A stretch of 64,000 bases of DNA, taken from positions 1 to 64,000 of the IMG/VR virus record IMGVR_UViG_3300010373_000045. One strand, 5' to 3'. The translations under genes were made by a program, and so were the position numbers. Below are positions 42,137-50,165 of this stretch, piece by piece. The notes beneath the pieces are model-generated. The model saw only the letters and a list, made by a program, of their open reading frames with translations. It did not search any database and was not told the origin of the DNA. Source of the stretch: a virus. How positions within the stretch are numbered: the first letter of the stretch is position 1; the number at the start of each line of letters is the position of its first letter.

Positions 42137-42800
42137 CCTTTATAAATTCAAGATTAACGAGCGGATTTTTAGCCTTTGGGTGAGGCTTTTGCACGATATT
42201 CCCGACGAGCAATTAAGCCCGACCTTTAATAGGCTGGCTAAGAAATTTATTCCCAGCGCGCAAGTACCGTTTCCCTTGCCGGCTCACTTTCTGGATCTTA
42301 TCGACCAAGCGAAAGAGATTCAGCTTACCGAAGAAGCCGATCAAGCTTGGCAAGCGCTGTTGACGTCCATTCATAAACACTATCATCCGGATATTGGCTG
42401 GCGCGGACCAAAACTAACAGAGCATGTTTTTCGATCGGCAGCCTCGGCCGGTGGGGTTCATAACATTTCCCAAATGACCGGCGACCAGCTTGTGTGGGCG
42501 AAGAAACGATTCATCGAAGCCTATTTACGGGATATCGAGCTCACCGAGACTCATCCGATATTGGGTGTGCCCGCGGAAATCAAGGTTTTGGTCGAGTCGA
42601 CCGCGGAAAAGAAGGCATTGCCTCAGCCTGAATCCCAGAAACTGGAAGCGAATCTTAAATCTTTCCGAAACGTACATGCTTTTTCCGAGGAACCCTATGT
42701 TCCGCCGACCGACGAAGAATTGGCACGCCGGCAAACCGAACAAAAGAAGCAGTTACACGAATATCTGTCGAGGCGGAATGACGCACCTGCATCGATGTAG
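42042..42800 (+). CDS. helicase-loader/replication P-like protein
   Basis: 252 residues from ATG 42042 with GGAGGA 5 bases upstream, overlapping the initiator gene by 95 bases. A helical N-terminal domain (YKFKINERIFSLWVRLLHDI then LSPTFNRLAKKFIPSAQVPF) fits a DnaD/lambda-P-type partner. Assignment rests on position and helical layout. Confidence 0.5.
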   Translation: MDSRKKSMTTSRTQTSPPRDLKIKESLVILGDLYKFKINERIFSLWVRLLHDIPDEQLSPTFNRLAKKFIPSAQVPFPLPAHFLDLIDQAKEIQLTEEADQAWQALLTSIHKHYHPDIGWRGPKLTEHVFRSAASAGGVHNISQMTGDQLVWAKKRFIEAYLRDIELTETHPILGVPAEIKVLVESTAEKKALPQPESQKLEANLKSFRNVHAFSEEPYVPPTDEELARRQTEQKKQLHEYLSRRNDAPASM

Positions 42801-42990
42801 TTATGCCAATCTGGCGCCGGAGCATTGTCCGGCAATGATCGAATGTAACGATCGCTGTATCGAAGACGAAGTGGAAACGGTCGTTTATTGTGACCAGCAT
42901 CAAAAGATTTTCGATGCTTGTCTCGAGGGAATGGGCGAAGTTCCCGATGGACGCAGCGGTATTCGCCTACATTATTGGAGGAAAGAATGA
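42778..42990 (+). CDS. small Cys/His-rich protein
   Basis: 70 residues from ATG 42778. CSYAN..CPAMIECNDRCIEDE..YCDQH gives several paired Cys, a probable zinc fold. Overlaps both neighbours. Confidence 0.6.
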   Translation: MTHLHRCSYANLAPEHCPAMIECNDRCIEDEVETVVYCDQHQKIFDACLEGMGEVPDGRSGIRLHYWRKE

Positions 42991-43244
42991 AAATCGGTGT
43001 AATCTTCGGTGTTTTGGTCGCAATACTGCTGTTTAGCGGTATAGCAAAGACATATGCACAACAAAACCGTTCCTGGGAGATCTGGAGCCAGTCGACCGGA
43101 TCCTACGGGTTTGGCTCGGGGTGGAATACGGGTACTGCCAAACTCTATAAAGTTCAGGACGGAACTTGCGCGATTTATGTCGGTATCATCCCAAACGAAC
43201 ATGACGATTCAATCGCACTCACCACCGGACAAGGCTGTAAATAA
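42987..43244 (+). CDS. small secreted protein
   Basis: 85 residues. Signal peptide MKIGVIFGVLVAILLFSGIA then KTYAQQ gives a clear Sec cleavage near AQ. The mature 60 residues are beta-rich (SWEIWSQSTGSYGFGSGWN) with two cysteines that could form a disulfide. Periplasmic or secreted; superinfection exclusion is a possibility, unproven. Confidence 0.65.
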   Translation: MKIGVIFGVLVAILLFSGIAKTYAQQNRSWEIWSQSTGSYGFGSGWNTGTAKLYKVQDGTCAIYVGIIPNEHDDSIALTTGQGCK

Positions 43245-43258
43245 ACGAAAGGACCTCG

Positions 43259-43687
43259 ATGACCGATACTATCGATTCATTCTCGGATGTAATCGGCGGA
43301 TCCGAAGCGGTGCGCGCTATTATCGACGCCAGCACTCAATTAAACAAAGAACAATTCTGTCGGTTTCTTTCGGCGCAATCGTTGCTCCGGGAATATGTTG
43401 TCGATCACGCCGGCGATCATGACGAAGAGTGTCCCTGCGACGATACTTGTAATTGTAAATTTAAACAGCGCAACCTAGCGGTTGATTTTATGTGTAAATT
43501 CGATCTGCCTGAATTTATTTTTGGTTGCGTGCCATATCAAAAACACAAAACAATTCTAAAGCTGGCGGCTTCATTTGTTCCGGATGAATGTTCTTGTAAT
43601 GCTCCTTATCCCAGTCCAACGGAACAACATGCCGCGTTTTGTAGCCAGAAAATCCACGCGCTATTAGAAGCGCTGGCGGGAAATTAA
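43259..43687 (+). CDS. Cys-rich hypothetical protein
   Basis: 142 residues, AAAGGA before ATG. HDEECPCDDTCNCKFKQR and DECSCNAPYPSPTEQHAAFC are two Cys clusters likely to bind metal. Helical between. Unknown. Confidence 0.6.
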   Translation: MTDTIDSFSDVIGGSEAVRAIIDASTQLNKEQFCRFLSAQSLLREYVVDHAGDHDEECPCDDTCNCKFKQRNLAVDFMCKFDLPEFIFGCVPYQKHKTILKLAASFVPDECSCNAPYPSPTEQHAAFCSQKIHALLEALAGN

Positions 43688-43688
43688 T

Positions 43689-44285
43689 ATGGCAGACACA
43701 CAAACAGATTTAGAGAATTACATAGAGGCTTTTCAGTGGAAGCCAGTTATCAACTGTCCGTTTCCTCGTGCGGAATGCACTTGTAAACGCTCCTGGGGAC
43801 ATAACCACCAAATTTTGTTCGCTCTTATGCAGCAACTCTCCGCCTCCCGCGACGAAGCGAAGCAGCTACAGCATAAATGCGAAAAATGCGGCAATCAGTC
43901 TTTAGAAGAAATCGGCCATGAAACTGGAGGGCCACAGGGATGGGTAGTAGATGAAATCGGCGGCTGTCCAGCATGTCTACTCAGCCGAATAAACGACCTG
44001 GAAGAGAAGCTGGAGGCTACCCAACACGCTGTCCCGCACTCGCTGGAGGAGTTGGAGCGGGAGATAGAAGAGCGAATCTCCGAAATCCCGCACGGGAAAA
44101 GATTCGCAAGATATACCGCAAGAGCATTGATGCCCGCCATCCGCACATTCGTCGCTGCCGAGAGGCTGGAGGAAGCAAAGTGGTGGCATTGCCCGGATGC
44201 GCATCGGCTGGTCCAGCCGAGAGATTGTCTTGGTTGTCAGCACATCGCCGAGCTAGAGCGACAAGCGGGAGGGAGCCATGTTTGA
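43689..44285 (+). CDS. zinc-knuckle coiled-coil protein
   Basis: 198 residues. CEKCGNQS...GGCPACLLSRIND is a four-Cys knuckle at about 63-95; a coiled coil (98-125) and a final CLGC follow. Ends 8 bases inside the next gene. Confidence 0.6.
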   Translation: MADTQTDLENYIEAFQWKPVINCPFPRAECTCKRSWGHNHQILFALMQQLSASRDEAKQLQHKCEKCGNQSLEEIGHETGGPQGWVVDEIGGCPACLLSRINDLEEKLEATQHAVPHSLEELEREIEERISEIPHGKRFARYTARALMPAIRTFVAAERLEEAKWWHCPDAHRLVQPRDCLGCQHIAELERQAGGSHV

Positions 44286-44424
44286 GAATCACCCAATGTT
44301 GTTCGAGTGGACGATTAGAACTGTCTATTTTCCGCTAAATCATCCGTTTATTACGAGCGCAGTATTTGTCGTTGTTGTACTGTCGCTATTTGCTTATTTA
44401 ATCGGAAACGCTCATTGGAATTAG
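44278..44424 (+). CDS. tiny membrane protein
   Basis: 48 residues, GGGAG 5 bases upstream. One transmembrane helix at about 24-43 (FITSAVFVVVVLSLFAYLIG). Overlaps the upstream gene by 8 bases. Confidence 0.6.
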   Translation: MFENHPMLFEWTIRTVYFPLNHPFITSAVFVVVVLSLFAYLIGNAHWN

Positions 44425-44441
44425 AGCGGGAGGAGCCAGTA

Positions 44442-44537
44442 ATGAGATTACGAAACCTTGACTGGCACGATTTGGTTTTAATTGCCGGTCTGGTATTGCT
44501 TGTGCTCGCTTTTATTCTTGCGGGAGTAAGACCATGA
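44442..44537 (+). CDS. tiny membrane protein
   Basis: 31 residues: MRLRNLDWHDLVLIAGLVLL and VLAFILAGVRP. One transmembrane helix. GGAGG 9 bases upstream, ATGA overlap with the next gene. Confidence 0.6.
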   Translation: MRLRNLDWHDLVLIAGLVLLVLAFILAGVRP

Positions 44538-45148
44538 CCGACCAATCACTCGAAGCTACGGCGCGGGAGATAGTTGGCGTAATTGGTGATGCGCTCGCGG
44601 ATGAGTGGACAACTGCCAGAATTGTTAAGAACCTTATACCCATCCTCACCCGCCTCCAGCAGACCGCACACCATGCCGGAGCGAATTGGATGTTAGATGA
44701 GATTCGATATTCCCTGCGGGAGTTTCCTAAAGTTGGCGGCGATATCGAAATTAAAAATGAAGTAGACCGTTTGCTTCAGACCGCACGCGCTGAAGGAGAA
44801 GGCGCGATGCGGGATCGGTGTACAAACGTAGATGGTTTTGCATGGCAGCCTGAGATTAAAGAAAGAATCCTCCGTATCCCAGTCGGCACAGCCTTCCAAG
44901 AGGCCATCGCAGCGGCAGAGCGCAGAGGGCTACGCGATGCGGCAAAAATTTATTGCGCATGCTGCGAAGACTCTGATCCTGATTTAGCGCACGACGAGAG
45001 GCGTGACATTAAGGTGTGGACTCACTTTCACGAGAACGATTTTACAGACGTATGTGATGCTCCAAAAATATGGGATCGGATCGCCGAGATTGAGCGCGCA
45101 CTCGCCGCACGCGAGCCAAAGGGGGATGAAGATGCGCAGCGGCCATGA
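44534..45148 (+). CDS. hypothetical protein
   Basis: 204 residues, helical, acidic. CACCEDSDPD near residue 145 is the only Cys cluster. Coupled to the tiny membrane gene. Confidence 0.6.
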   Translation: MTDQSLEATAREIVGVIGDALADEWTTARIVKNLIPILTRLQQTAHHAGANWMLDEIRYSLREFPKVGGDIEIKNEVDRLLQTARAEGEGAMRDRCTNVDGFAWQPEIKERILRIPVGTAFQEAIAAAERRGLRDAAKIYCACCEDSDPDLAHDERRDIKVWTHFHENDFTDVCDAPKIWDRIAEIERALAAREPKGDEDAQRP

Positions 45149-45377
45149 TAAGGATTTAGGACTGTATAGAAAATTCCAAATCACTCGCCATGATCCTACA
45201 GGCAAGCACTCCAACTGCTTTTATTTCGTGTTGGACGTAGACCACGACCAATTTTCAATTCCTGCGCTAGAGGCTTACGCAGTCGCCTGTGAAAAGGAAT
45301 TTCCTAAACTCTCCTCCGACCTAAAGGGAATTATTGCGATGGCTAAGATCAAACACGAGCCAAAGGATGCGCAGTGA
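45132..45377 (+). CDS. hypothetical protein
   Basis: 81 residues from ATG 45132, with a GGGGG-rich site upstream. The string KFQITRHDPTGKHSNCFYFV then LDVDHDQF looks like a conserved phage protein (recalled, no function). Confidence 0.6.
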   Translation: MRSGHDKDLGLYRKFQITRHDPTGKHSNCFYFVLDVDHDQFSIPALEAYAVACEKEFPKLSSDLKGIIAMAKIKHEPKDAQ

Positions 45378-45565
45378 AGCGCAAGCCGAAATTTCGTGTG
45401 GGGCAGGTAGTGCGAGTCCGCGCTTCTGGTGTTCTTATACAAATAGACCACCGCGACGAGCAGGGAGGCGTTTGGTATTACTGGTTCGATTCCAATTCTG
45501 TTGGATTTGATGAACGAGATTTGCGCCCACTGACCAAGCGCGAGAAGGGAGACGCCAGATCGTGA
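45374..45565 (+). CDS. hypothetical SH3-like small protein
   Basis: 63 residues: MKRKPKFRVGQVVRVRASGV then WYYWFDSN and ERDLRPLTKREKG, consistent with a small SH3/KOW-like beta barrel. Overlaps both neighbours by 4 bases. Confidence 0.6.
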   Translation: MKRKPKFRVGQVVRVRASGVLIQIDHRDEQGGVWYYWFDSNSVGFDERDLRPLTKREKGDARS

Positions 45566-46266
45566 CCTATCTGCGCAATCCACATGATCCCTATATTTGG
45601 GAATCGGAAGGTGTTTACGACGGAAAATTCGTTGCCAAAGACGGCAAGCTGTTTGATTCTGCGCAAGAGGTATTTGTGTACGAAAAATCCTTGATAGACA
45701 AGCCCTATCAGCAAGAGAAGACGCCGCTGAGCGATGCAGAGAAGATAGCTCAGTGGGCCGATGCGCCAATCTCCATGTTGCCTCTAGAGAAGAGACTGAC
45801 TATCGCAATCCAGAGAATTGTCGCACTGGAGCAAGCCCTCGAAAGTGGCACGCAACGCTGCCCTTACTGTGGAGAATCCACACCACATCGGCACGATAAC
45901 TTTGAGGAAATACGGGCTTCATTGGAAGCACAGGCGATGAAGTTCGGTAAAAAGGTGAAGATTGTTGAAGTTCCTGATTGGTTTGACAATGACGCTCCAC
46001 TAGAACCGGGATACTCGCTTGCTGCCTTAATTGCAGGTGTACATTCAATGCACTCTGTAGCGGCAATCGCCAGTAACTGGTTAAAAAGCGAATCAAAGAA
46101 GCGGTCCGTTTTAGAGCAAGCCCTAGCACAGATCAAGGCGCTGCCGCGCACCACGATTATCGGAATGTCTCCAGAGGATTGCAAAAAGTTCATGTTGAAT
46201 TACGGATCATTCGTGCGTGCTGACGCTATCGAAGCCATTTTCAAGGATTGTGGTTATGTTCTTTAA
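45562..46266 (+). CDS. hypothetical protein
   Basis: 234 residues from GTG. One CPYCGESTPH zinc knuckle near residue 98, otherwise helical. The C-terminus overlaps the next membrane gene by 11 bases. Confidence 0.6.
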   Translation: MTYLRNPHDPYIWESEGVYDGKFVAKDGKLFDSAQEVFVYEKSLIDKPYQQEKTPLSDAEKIAQWADAPISMLPLEKRLTIAIQRIVALEQALESGTQRCPYCGESTPHRHDNFEEIRASLEAQAMKFGKKVKIVEVPDWFDNDAPLEPGYSLAALIAGVHSMHSVAAIASNWLKSESKKRSVLEQALAQIKALPRTTIIGMSPEDCKKFMLNYGSFVRADAIEAIFKDCGYVL

Positions 46267-46405
46267 TTTTGATATGGCTGTAGCGGTCGGTGCCACTTTG
46301 TTTTGGATAGTCATTGCTTTGGCTGGGATTGCCATTGGTAGAGATTTTATAGACCGTAAGTATGAGGGAGACGACGAAGACGATAAGGAGAAGGATGATG
46401 AATGA
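46256..46405 (+). CDS. tiny membrane protein with acidic tail
   Basis: 49 residues: one transmembrane helix (8-28) and an acidic Asp/Glu/Lys tail. ATG lies inside the end of the upstream gene. Confidence 0.55.
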   Translation: MFFNFDMAVAVGATLFWIVIALAGIAIGRDFIDRKYEGDDEDDKEKDDE

Positions 46406-46487
46406 AGTTATTAGTTTTGCTTTTGCAACCGTTTGTGTTGGCGTTATATTATGGGTTTTCATCCATATTTCGCGGAATACAGACTAG
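46398..46487 (+). CDS. tiny membrane protein
   Basis: 29 residues (MNEVISFAFATVCVGVILWV and a short tail) in one hydrophobic helix; starts inside the previous gene and ends one base before the next ATG. Confidence 0.5.
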   Translation: MNEVISFAFATVCVGVILWVFIHISRNTD

Positions 46488-46679
46488 ATGATTTGTCCGG
46501 TAATAGAAGTTTTCTTTCGCAGGCTGGGAGTAAACGCCTCAGAAGGTTTGTTTACCGATTGGCTGAAAAAGCCAAAAGAAGACATGCCGGCAGCTCCTCC
46601 TGTTCATGATTTAAATAATCATTTTCATGAACCACATCCATCGCGTGCCGAACGGATGATCAGGACAATGTTTTTATGA
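46488..46679 (+). CDS. hypothetical protein
   Basis: 63 residues immediately after the membrane peptide. Short, with a Pro-rich centre and a His-containing patch (HDLNNHFHEPHPSR). Overlaps the next gene by 4 bases. Confidence 0.5.
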   Translation: MICPVIEVFFRRLGVNASEGLFTDWLKKPKEDMPAAPPVHDLNNHFHEPHPSRAERMIRTMFL

Positions 46680-46885
46680 GAATTAGAATTAAGCGGCGCC
46701 ATCCAATGGGACGGATTGCATTACGGAAACACGATTTTGACGGGGGAGTATTCCGCAATATGTGCCCTTCATGTGGAGCTCCGCCGCTTCATTGGTGTAG
46801 CCGACCCGATGGAAAAAGATGCTCGGCGCCCCATCGAAACCGCAGTAATCAGCATGTATCACGAACGGGATTTAGGTGGAGGTAA
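46676..46885 (+). CDS. zinc-finger protein
   Basis: 69 residues. MCPSCGAPPLHWCSRPDGKR then CSAPHRNR is the 'CPxCGAP...C...HxxR' pattern of a small phage zinc finger. The competing frame at 46716 lacks motifs. Confidence 0.6.
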   Translation: MRIRIKRRHPMGRIALRKHDFDGGVFRNMCPSCGAPPLHWCSRPDGKRCSAPHRNRSNQHVSRTGFRWR

Positions 46886-46887
46886 AC

Positions 46888-47262
46888 TTGGATCAGGAAT
46901 TTGTTGAAAGTAAGTCGGGAGCTAAGTCTTCATCCTGGCGACCGCGATACGATCTCATTCCATTGTCCGGATTGCGTCGACTGGCTGAACGCTATGGATC
47001 TGGCGCAAAAGCCTATGGCGAATGGAACTGGCAGAAAGGAATTGATGATCCGGAATATGTCCGCGATCGGTTGAACCATGCCATTGAACATCTCATCCTC
47101 TACGCGCAGAAGAATGCTACCGGACAGAAGAATGATGATGATGACCTGGCGGCCGCGGCATGGGGATGTTTCTTTTTAATGGAAGTTGAGGAACGAAAGA
47201 ATATCGAGGACGGCACATGCGCAACCGGCGAAACGCCACAAACTGGAACGCCTCCTCGATGA
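46888..47262 (+). CDS. dATP/dGTP diphosphohydrolase-like (MazG-type, DUF5664) protein
   Basis: 124 residues from TTG with GGAGG 5 bases upstream (GTG 46876 possible). RYDLIPLSGLRRLAERYGSG then YGEWNWQKG and an acidic DDDDLAAAAWG helix fit the DUF5664 dNTP pyrophosphohydrolase family, which trims dATP/dGTP in phages. The C-terminal 16 residues (GTCATGETPQTGTPPR) are encoded by the first structured RNA repeat, not by the enzyme fold. Confidence 0.75.
   Translation: MDQEFVESKSGAKSSSWRPRYDLIPLSGLRRLAERYGSGAKAYGEWNWQKGIDDPEYVRDRLNHAIEHLILYAQKNATGQKNDDDDLAAAAWGCFFLMEVEERKNIEDGTCATGETPQTGTPPR
47203..47260 (+). ncRNA. structured RNA repeat, copy 1
   Basis: Outer stem ATCGAGGA/TCCTCGAT, bulged C211, GGC/GCC, a 12-base strand, the hairpin GGCG-AAA-CGCC, another 12-base strand. 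CC before and GG after the hairpin can also pair. It lies over the 3' end of the diphosphohydrolase gene and ends on its stop codon. Confidence 0.75.
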
Positions 47263-47329
47263 GCCATTAGCGTACGGCACACGATCAACCGGCGAAACGC
47301 CACAGCAAGGAACGCCTACGCTAATGGCT
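47262..47329 (+). ncRNA. structured RNA repeat, copy 2
   Basis: Outer stem of 13 perfect pairs (AGCCATTAGCGTA/TACGCTAATGGCT), then the same bulged C, GGC/GCC, 12-11-12 core with GGCGAAACGCC. It occupies the gap between two genes; the stem bears no sequence relation to the other copies. Confidence 0.8.
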
Positions 47330-47347
47330 AAATTTTAGGAGGGTATT

Positions 47348-48559
47348 GTGAATCAATTATCGATATTTCAGGACGGCACATTGGCAACCGGCGAAACGCC
47401 ACACAACGGAACGCCTCCTGAAAAATGGGCGGACGACACAACTGTTACTGGCGAAACGCCACACCTGAGAACGTCTCCGCCCAAAATATTTTCCAGAGAC
47501 TACGGCCATGATCACGAGTATATTTGCGCTGGCTTAAGGTACGGTACTGATTTTAGAACGATTCTCACCAAGGAAGATGTTAAGAAGTTTACCGGGAATA
47601 TTGATGGATTGCTCGTATCCTTAAGACCGGGAGATGTATTACTTACCGAAAAAAGTTTGGCATTATCTGATTCTGACGCCGAGCAAATATTAGAACTCAA
47701 GAATCGCGGAATCCACGTGCTTACCATCGAAAATAATATGGTTGGCCATTATCTTAGAGCCCTAAAGCATCCCGAGACAGGCTTAGACGAAAACGGTAAA
47801 CCTAAAAAAATTCCAGATTGGCTATCGGCCGGTGCTTTGCAACAGATTTACGTTTTAAGGTCTGATTTATTTAGAGAAGCAAGGCAGCGTTGTTCTGCCG
47901 ATGAGAGGATTATAAGAAATGTTGCCTGGAGGCAAAGCCATCTTTTTTCTGTTAATCAACAACGTATTATGGGTTGGCCAGACAAGTTAGAGTTTTATTA
48001 TGAGTGGTTAGACTGGATGTCTGGATTTCCTGAAAAGTACTGGCCGATGTTTGTTAAACCAACTAATAGTGGGGACGCGGATAGAGTTTATAAAGACCGA
48101 TCGTTTGATTCGATCTATTATGGTTTTATTGATAAGACTTTTGATTGGAAACGGGAAGAATATCTCGATCTAACATTAGTCCTGCCTATTATCGCAGCTT
48201 CAATCGATGCCATTCAACCGAACGATACAATGCTTATGCTCAATTGGGTAAAAACCCAACCGCCCCGCGGGAGATTTTTAACCTCGTTAAAAACAAAGCA
48301 TGGTTGGCTTAGATCTGAATTCTTTACATCGTTAAAAGAGCGCGCTGTTAGAAGATTCGGATTTTCAAAAGACGAGGATTGGTTAGAATATTCCAATGGT
48401 CGTTGGCAAACAAACTGGCTTCATCGAGCATTAAGATCTCAGTTGGAAAACGGTGCCCTTTGGTTTTTCCATCGTATTTATGAACGGATTCATTCTGGAT
48501 GGATACCAAAAGATTTCCGCCAACAATCACAAATCAGAATCTCTGTGGAGAATTTATGA
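47348..48559 (+). CDS. hypothetical protein with TGETP-repeat N-terminus
   Basis: 403 residues from GTG with AGGAGGG 4 bases upstream. Residues 8-45 are two TGETPxxxTxPP peptides encoded by RNA repeats 3 and 4. The rest (about 50-403) is a globular domain with GDVLLTEKSLALS, WLSAGALQQIYVLRSDLFRE and repeated Trp motifs (LMLNWVKTQPPRGRFLTSLK); I do not recognise it. ATGA overlap with the dCMP deaminase gene, so probably the same pathway or transcript. Confidence 0.65.
   Translation: MNQLSIFQDGTLATGETPHNGTPPEKWADDTTVTGETPHLRTSPPKIFSRDYGHDHEYICAGLRYGTDFRTILTKEDVKKFTGNIDGLLVSLRPGDVLLTEKSLALSDSDAEQILELKNRGIHVLTIENNMVGHYLRALKHPETGLDENGKPKKIPDWLSAGALQQIYVLRSDLFREARQRCSADERIIRNVAWRQSHLFSVNQQRIMGWPDKLEFYYEWLDWMSGFPEKYWPMFVKPTNSGDADRVYKDRSFDSIYYGFIDKTFDWKREEYLDLTLVLPIIAASIDAIQPNDTMLMLNWVKTQPPRGRFLTSLKTKHGWLRSEFFTSLKERAVRRFGFSKDEDWLEYSNGRWQTNWLHRALRSQLENGALWFFHRIYERIHSGWIPKDFRQQSQIRISVENL
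47366..47423 (+). ncRNA. structured RNA repeat, copy 3
   Basis: Outer stem TTTCAGGA/TCCTGAAA with the same bulged C and 12-11-12 core. It begins 19 bases after the GTG of the next gene and is translated as DGTLATGETPHNGTPPE. Confidence 0.75.
47426..47483 (+). ncRNA. structured RNA repeat, copy 4 (compensatory variant)
   Basis: Outer stem TGGGCGGA/TCCGCCCA, bulged C. Inner stem is GAC/GTC where the others have GGC/GCC, and the CC/GG pair is CT/AG: two compensatory changes that keep base pairing. Core hairpin GGCGAAACGCC unchanged. Translated as DDTTVTGETPHLRTSPP. Confidence 0.8.
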
Positions 48560-49017
48560 CCTACGACCACTGGGAACGTTTCTATCTTGGCTTAGCGCGC
48601 TACGTCTCTACTGCCTCTAAGGATCCAAGCACGAAGTGTGGTGCGGCAATTGTGCGCGCCAATAAATCACTGGAGTCTATCGGATTTAATGGCTTCCCGG
48701 CCGGAATGCCGGATAGACCAGAATGGTATGCGGATCGTAATGAGAAGTATGATCGGATTGTCCACGCCGAAATAAACGCCATGATTTTCTCAAGGTCTGA
48801 GACTCTTGCCGGCTGCACACTCTACACGTATCCTTTCGCGCCATGCAATCGGTGTTGCGTTCAGATGTTGCAGAAAGGTATTCGTCGTTTCGTGTTTCCA
48901 AAACCAAGTGAGGACGCGCTGTCACGTTGGGGTGAGGCGCTTATGAAGACCAAGCGATATATTCAGGAAGTCGGTGGAACGTTCGAGGAATTTGATTTTG
49001 ACGGGACCAGGTTATAA
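48556..49017 (+). CDS. dCMP deaminase-like cytidine deaminase
   Basis: 153 residues from ATG 48556. H70-A71-E72 and PCNRC (96-100) form the zinc catalytic site; Asp23-Pro-Ser-Thr-Lys-Cys is the typical dCMP-deaminase start. Converts dCMP to dUMP for dTTP supply. A convergent minus-strand gene overlaps its last 55 bases. Confidence 0.85.
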   Translation: MTYDHWERFYLGLARYVSTASKDPSTKCGAAIVRANKSLESIGFNGFPAGMPDRPEWYADRNEKYDRIVHAEINAMIFSRSETLAGCTLYTYPFAPCNRCCVQMLQKGIRRFVFPKPSEDALSRWGEALMKTKRYIQEVGGTFEEFDFDGTRL

Positions 49018-49295
49018 ACCTTCACTAAGTGTCCGTTTCGCATAGCCTTTGTGACTATAACAGTTTTCATTTGCACCATTTGATTTAACTGTTTACGTGC
49101 AGTACTTTTCCCTACGTTATAACGTGTGGCGTAATCATCAGAGGTAAATCCAGTAATAAGATTCTTCTGTTTCAGGTAGTCCTCGTGCACCTTATCCATT
49201 TGCTCCCAAAGATCGGCAGGTGGCGTCGGCTTTTCGTCTATAGATGTGTCAGGCGGTGTGTCGGTAGCGGGTACAGCCTTTTTATTACGCGACAT
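48963..49295 (-). CDS. winged-helix DNA-binding protein
   Basis: 110 residues. Pro-rich N-terminus, then a helical segment and FTSDDYATRYNVGKSTARKQ followed by LNQMVQMKTVIVTKAMRNGH, the HTH and wing of a wHTH. Follows the metallophosphatase gene; may repress at the inverted repeat at 50087. Confidence 0.6.
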   Translation of the reverse strand: MSRNKKAVPATDTPPDTSIDEKPTPPADLWEQMDKVHEDYLKQKNLITGFTSDDYATRYNVGKSTARKQLNQMVQMKTVIVTKAMRNGHLVKVYNLVPSKSNSSNVPPTS

Positions 49296-50074
49296 GGATC
49301 CTCATTTCTCTTTTTGGCAGAACCATCGATTTCCAGTATAACAGCCCCAAGGTCCGGCAGCATCCTGTACCTGGAATTCTTCCTCATGTATGACGTTTGT
49401 AATTGCCACGCTGGTAAAATAATGCCGTGCTTTGACGGATGTTCTATATGGACGAAGTAGTGGGCGTGTCCGCGTACAACTACATCGGCTTTCGGTGCTT
49501 GTCCTGTTTTGCCGGCGAGAGCCGACCAAAGAGCTTCACGATCGATAGCCACAGCACGGTAAAGTCCACCGGACACGGAGATGCCATGACTGAAATCCAA
49601 AACACAGCCATCCACATCGAGATCGAGAACTTCTTTGGCATAGGTTCCTACTCCTAAGCCTTCATATGCCGTACTCTTTAATTCTTCGGCAATATTATCG
49701 ACAGAGCGTCCCATTTCATCATCATGATAAAACGTGCCTTTGACGAAGAATATTTTGGAACATTTGGCGGCGCTGAACAGCGTTCGGAAAATAACCTTCG
49801 ATGCATTTTCTTGGTCGCGCATTAACGGCAGGCAGAGCTCGGCGCATCTTGATTTTGGCTGTTTCCCTTCAACAACGTCGCCGACAATAACAATTGCATC
49901 CAGTGGTTTGGCGGTTGCCCATTTCACCATATCGAGAAAGCATTCCCACAGATATGACTGTCCGATATTTTGTTTTACGTGGTGACCGGTGGAAGTTACG
50001 AAATCAGGTGGAAGCATTCCATCAATTGAACCTGGGTGAGTATCGCTCAAGCAGAGAATCCGTCTAGTTGCCAT
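49238..50074 (-). CDS. calcineurin-like metallophosphatase
   Basis: 278 residues. CLSDTH (8-13), VIVGDVVEG, a GTFYHDD replacing the usual GNHD, DFSHG and VVRGHAHYF are the metal-binding motifs in order. GTFYHDD has Thr-Phe-Tyr where most relatives have Asn-His, so activity needs testing. Nuclease or phosphatase; substrate unknown. Confidence 0.75.
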   Translation of the reverse strand: MATRRILCLSDTHPGSIDGMLPPDFVTSTGHHVKQNIGQSYLWECFLDMVKWATAKPLDAIVIVGDVVEGKQPKSRCAELCLPLMRDQENASKVIFRTLFSAAKCSKIFFVKGTFYHDDEMGRSVDNIAEELKSTAYEGLGVGTYAKEVLDLDVDGCVLDFSHGISVSGGLYRAVAIDREALWSALAGKTGQAPKADVVVRGHAHYFVHIEHPSKHGIILPAWQLQTSYMRKNSRYRMLPDLGAVILEIDGSAKKRNEDPCRVIKRLYPLPTHRLTHL

Positions 50075-50086
50075 CGTTCCTCCGTC

Positions 50087-50112
50087 TTCACTTAAGTACT
50101 AAATAAAGTGAA
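50087..50112. promoter_or_regulatory. inverted-repeat operator candidate
   Basis: TTCACTT and AAGTGAA, a perfect 7-base inverted repeat with a 12-base spacer, directly before the start of the minus-strand metallophosphatase/wHTH pair. Size fits a dimeric regulator. Confidence 0.5.
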
Positions 50113-50165
50113 CAAACAAAAGGAATTCTGGTTAAATTAACGCGATTGCAACAAAAAGATAAACG

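Noticed and set aside
43973-44338. Arg/Gly-rich 121-codon plus frame
   Set aside because: Out of frame with the coupled gene 43689-44285; shadow.
47203-47483. CRISPR array at the four structured repeats
   Set aside because: Outer stems differ between copies and spacing is uneven; conserved core is inside, not at repeat ends. Folding RNA fits better.
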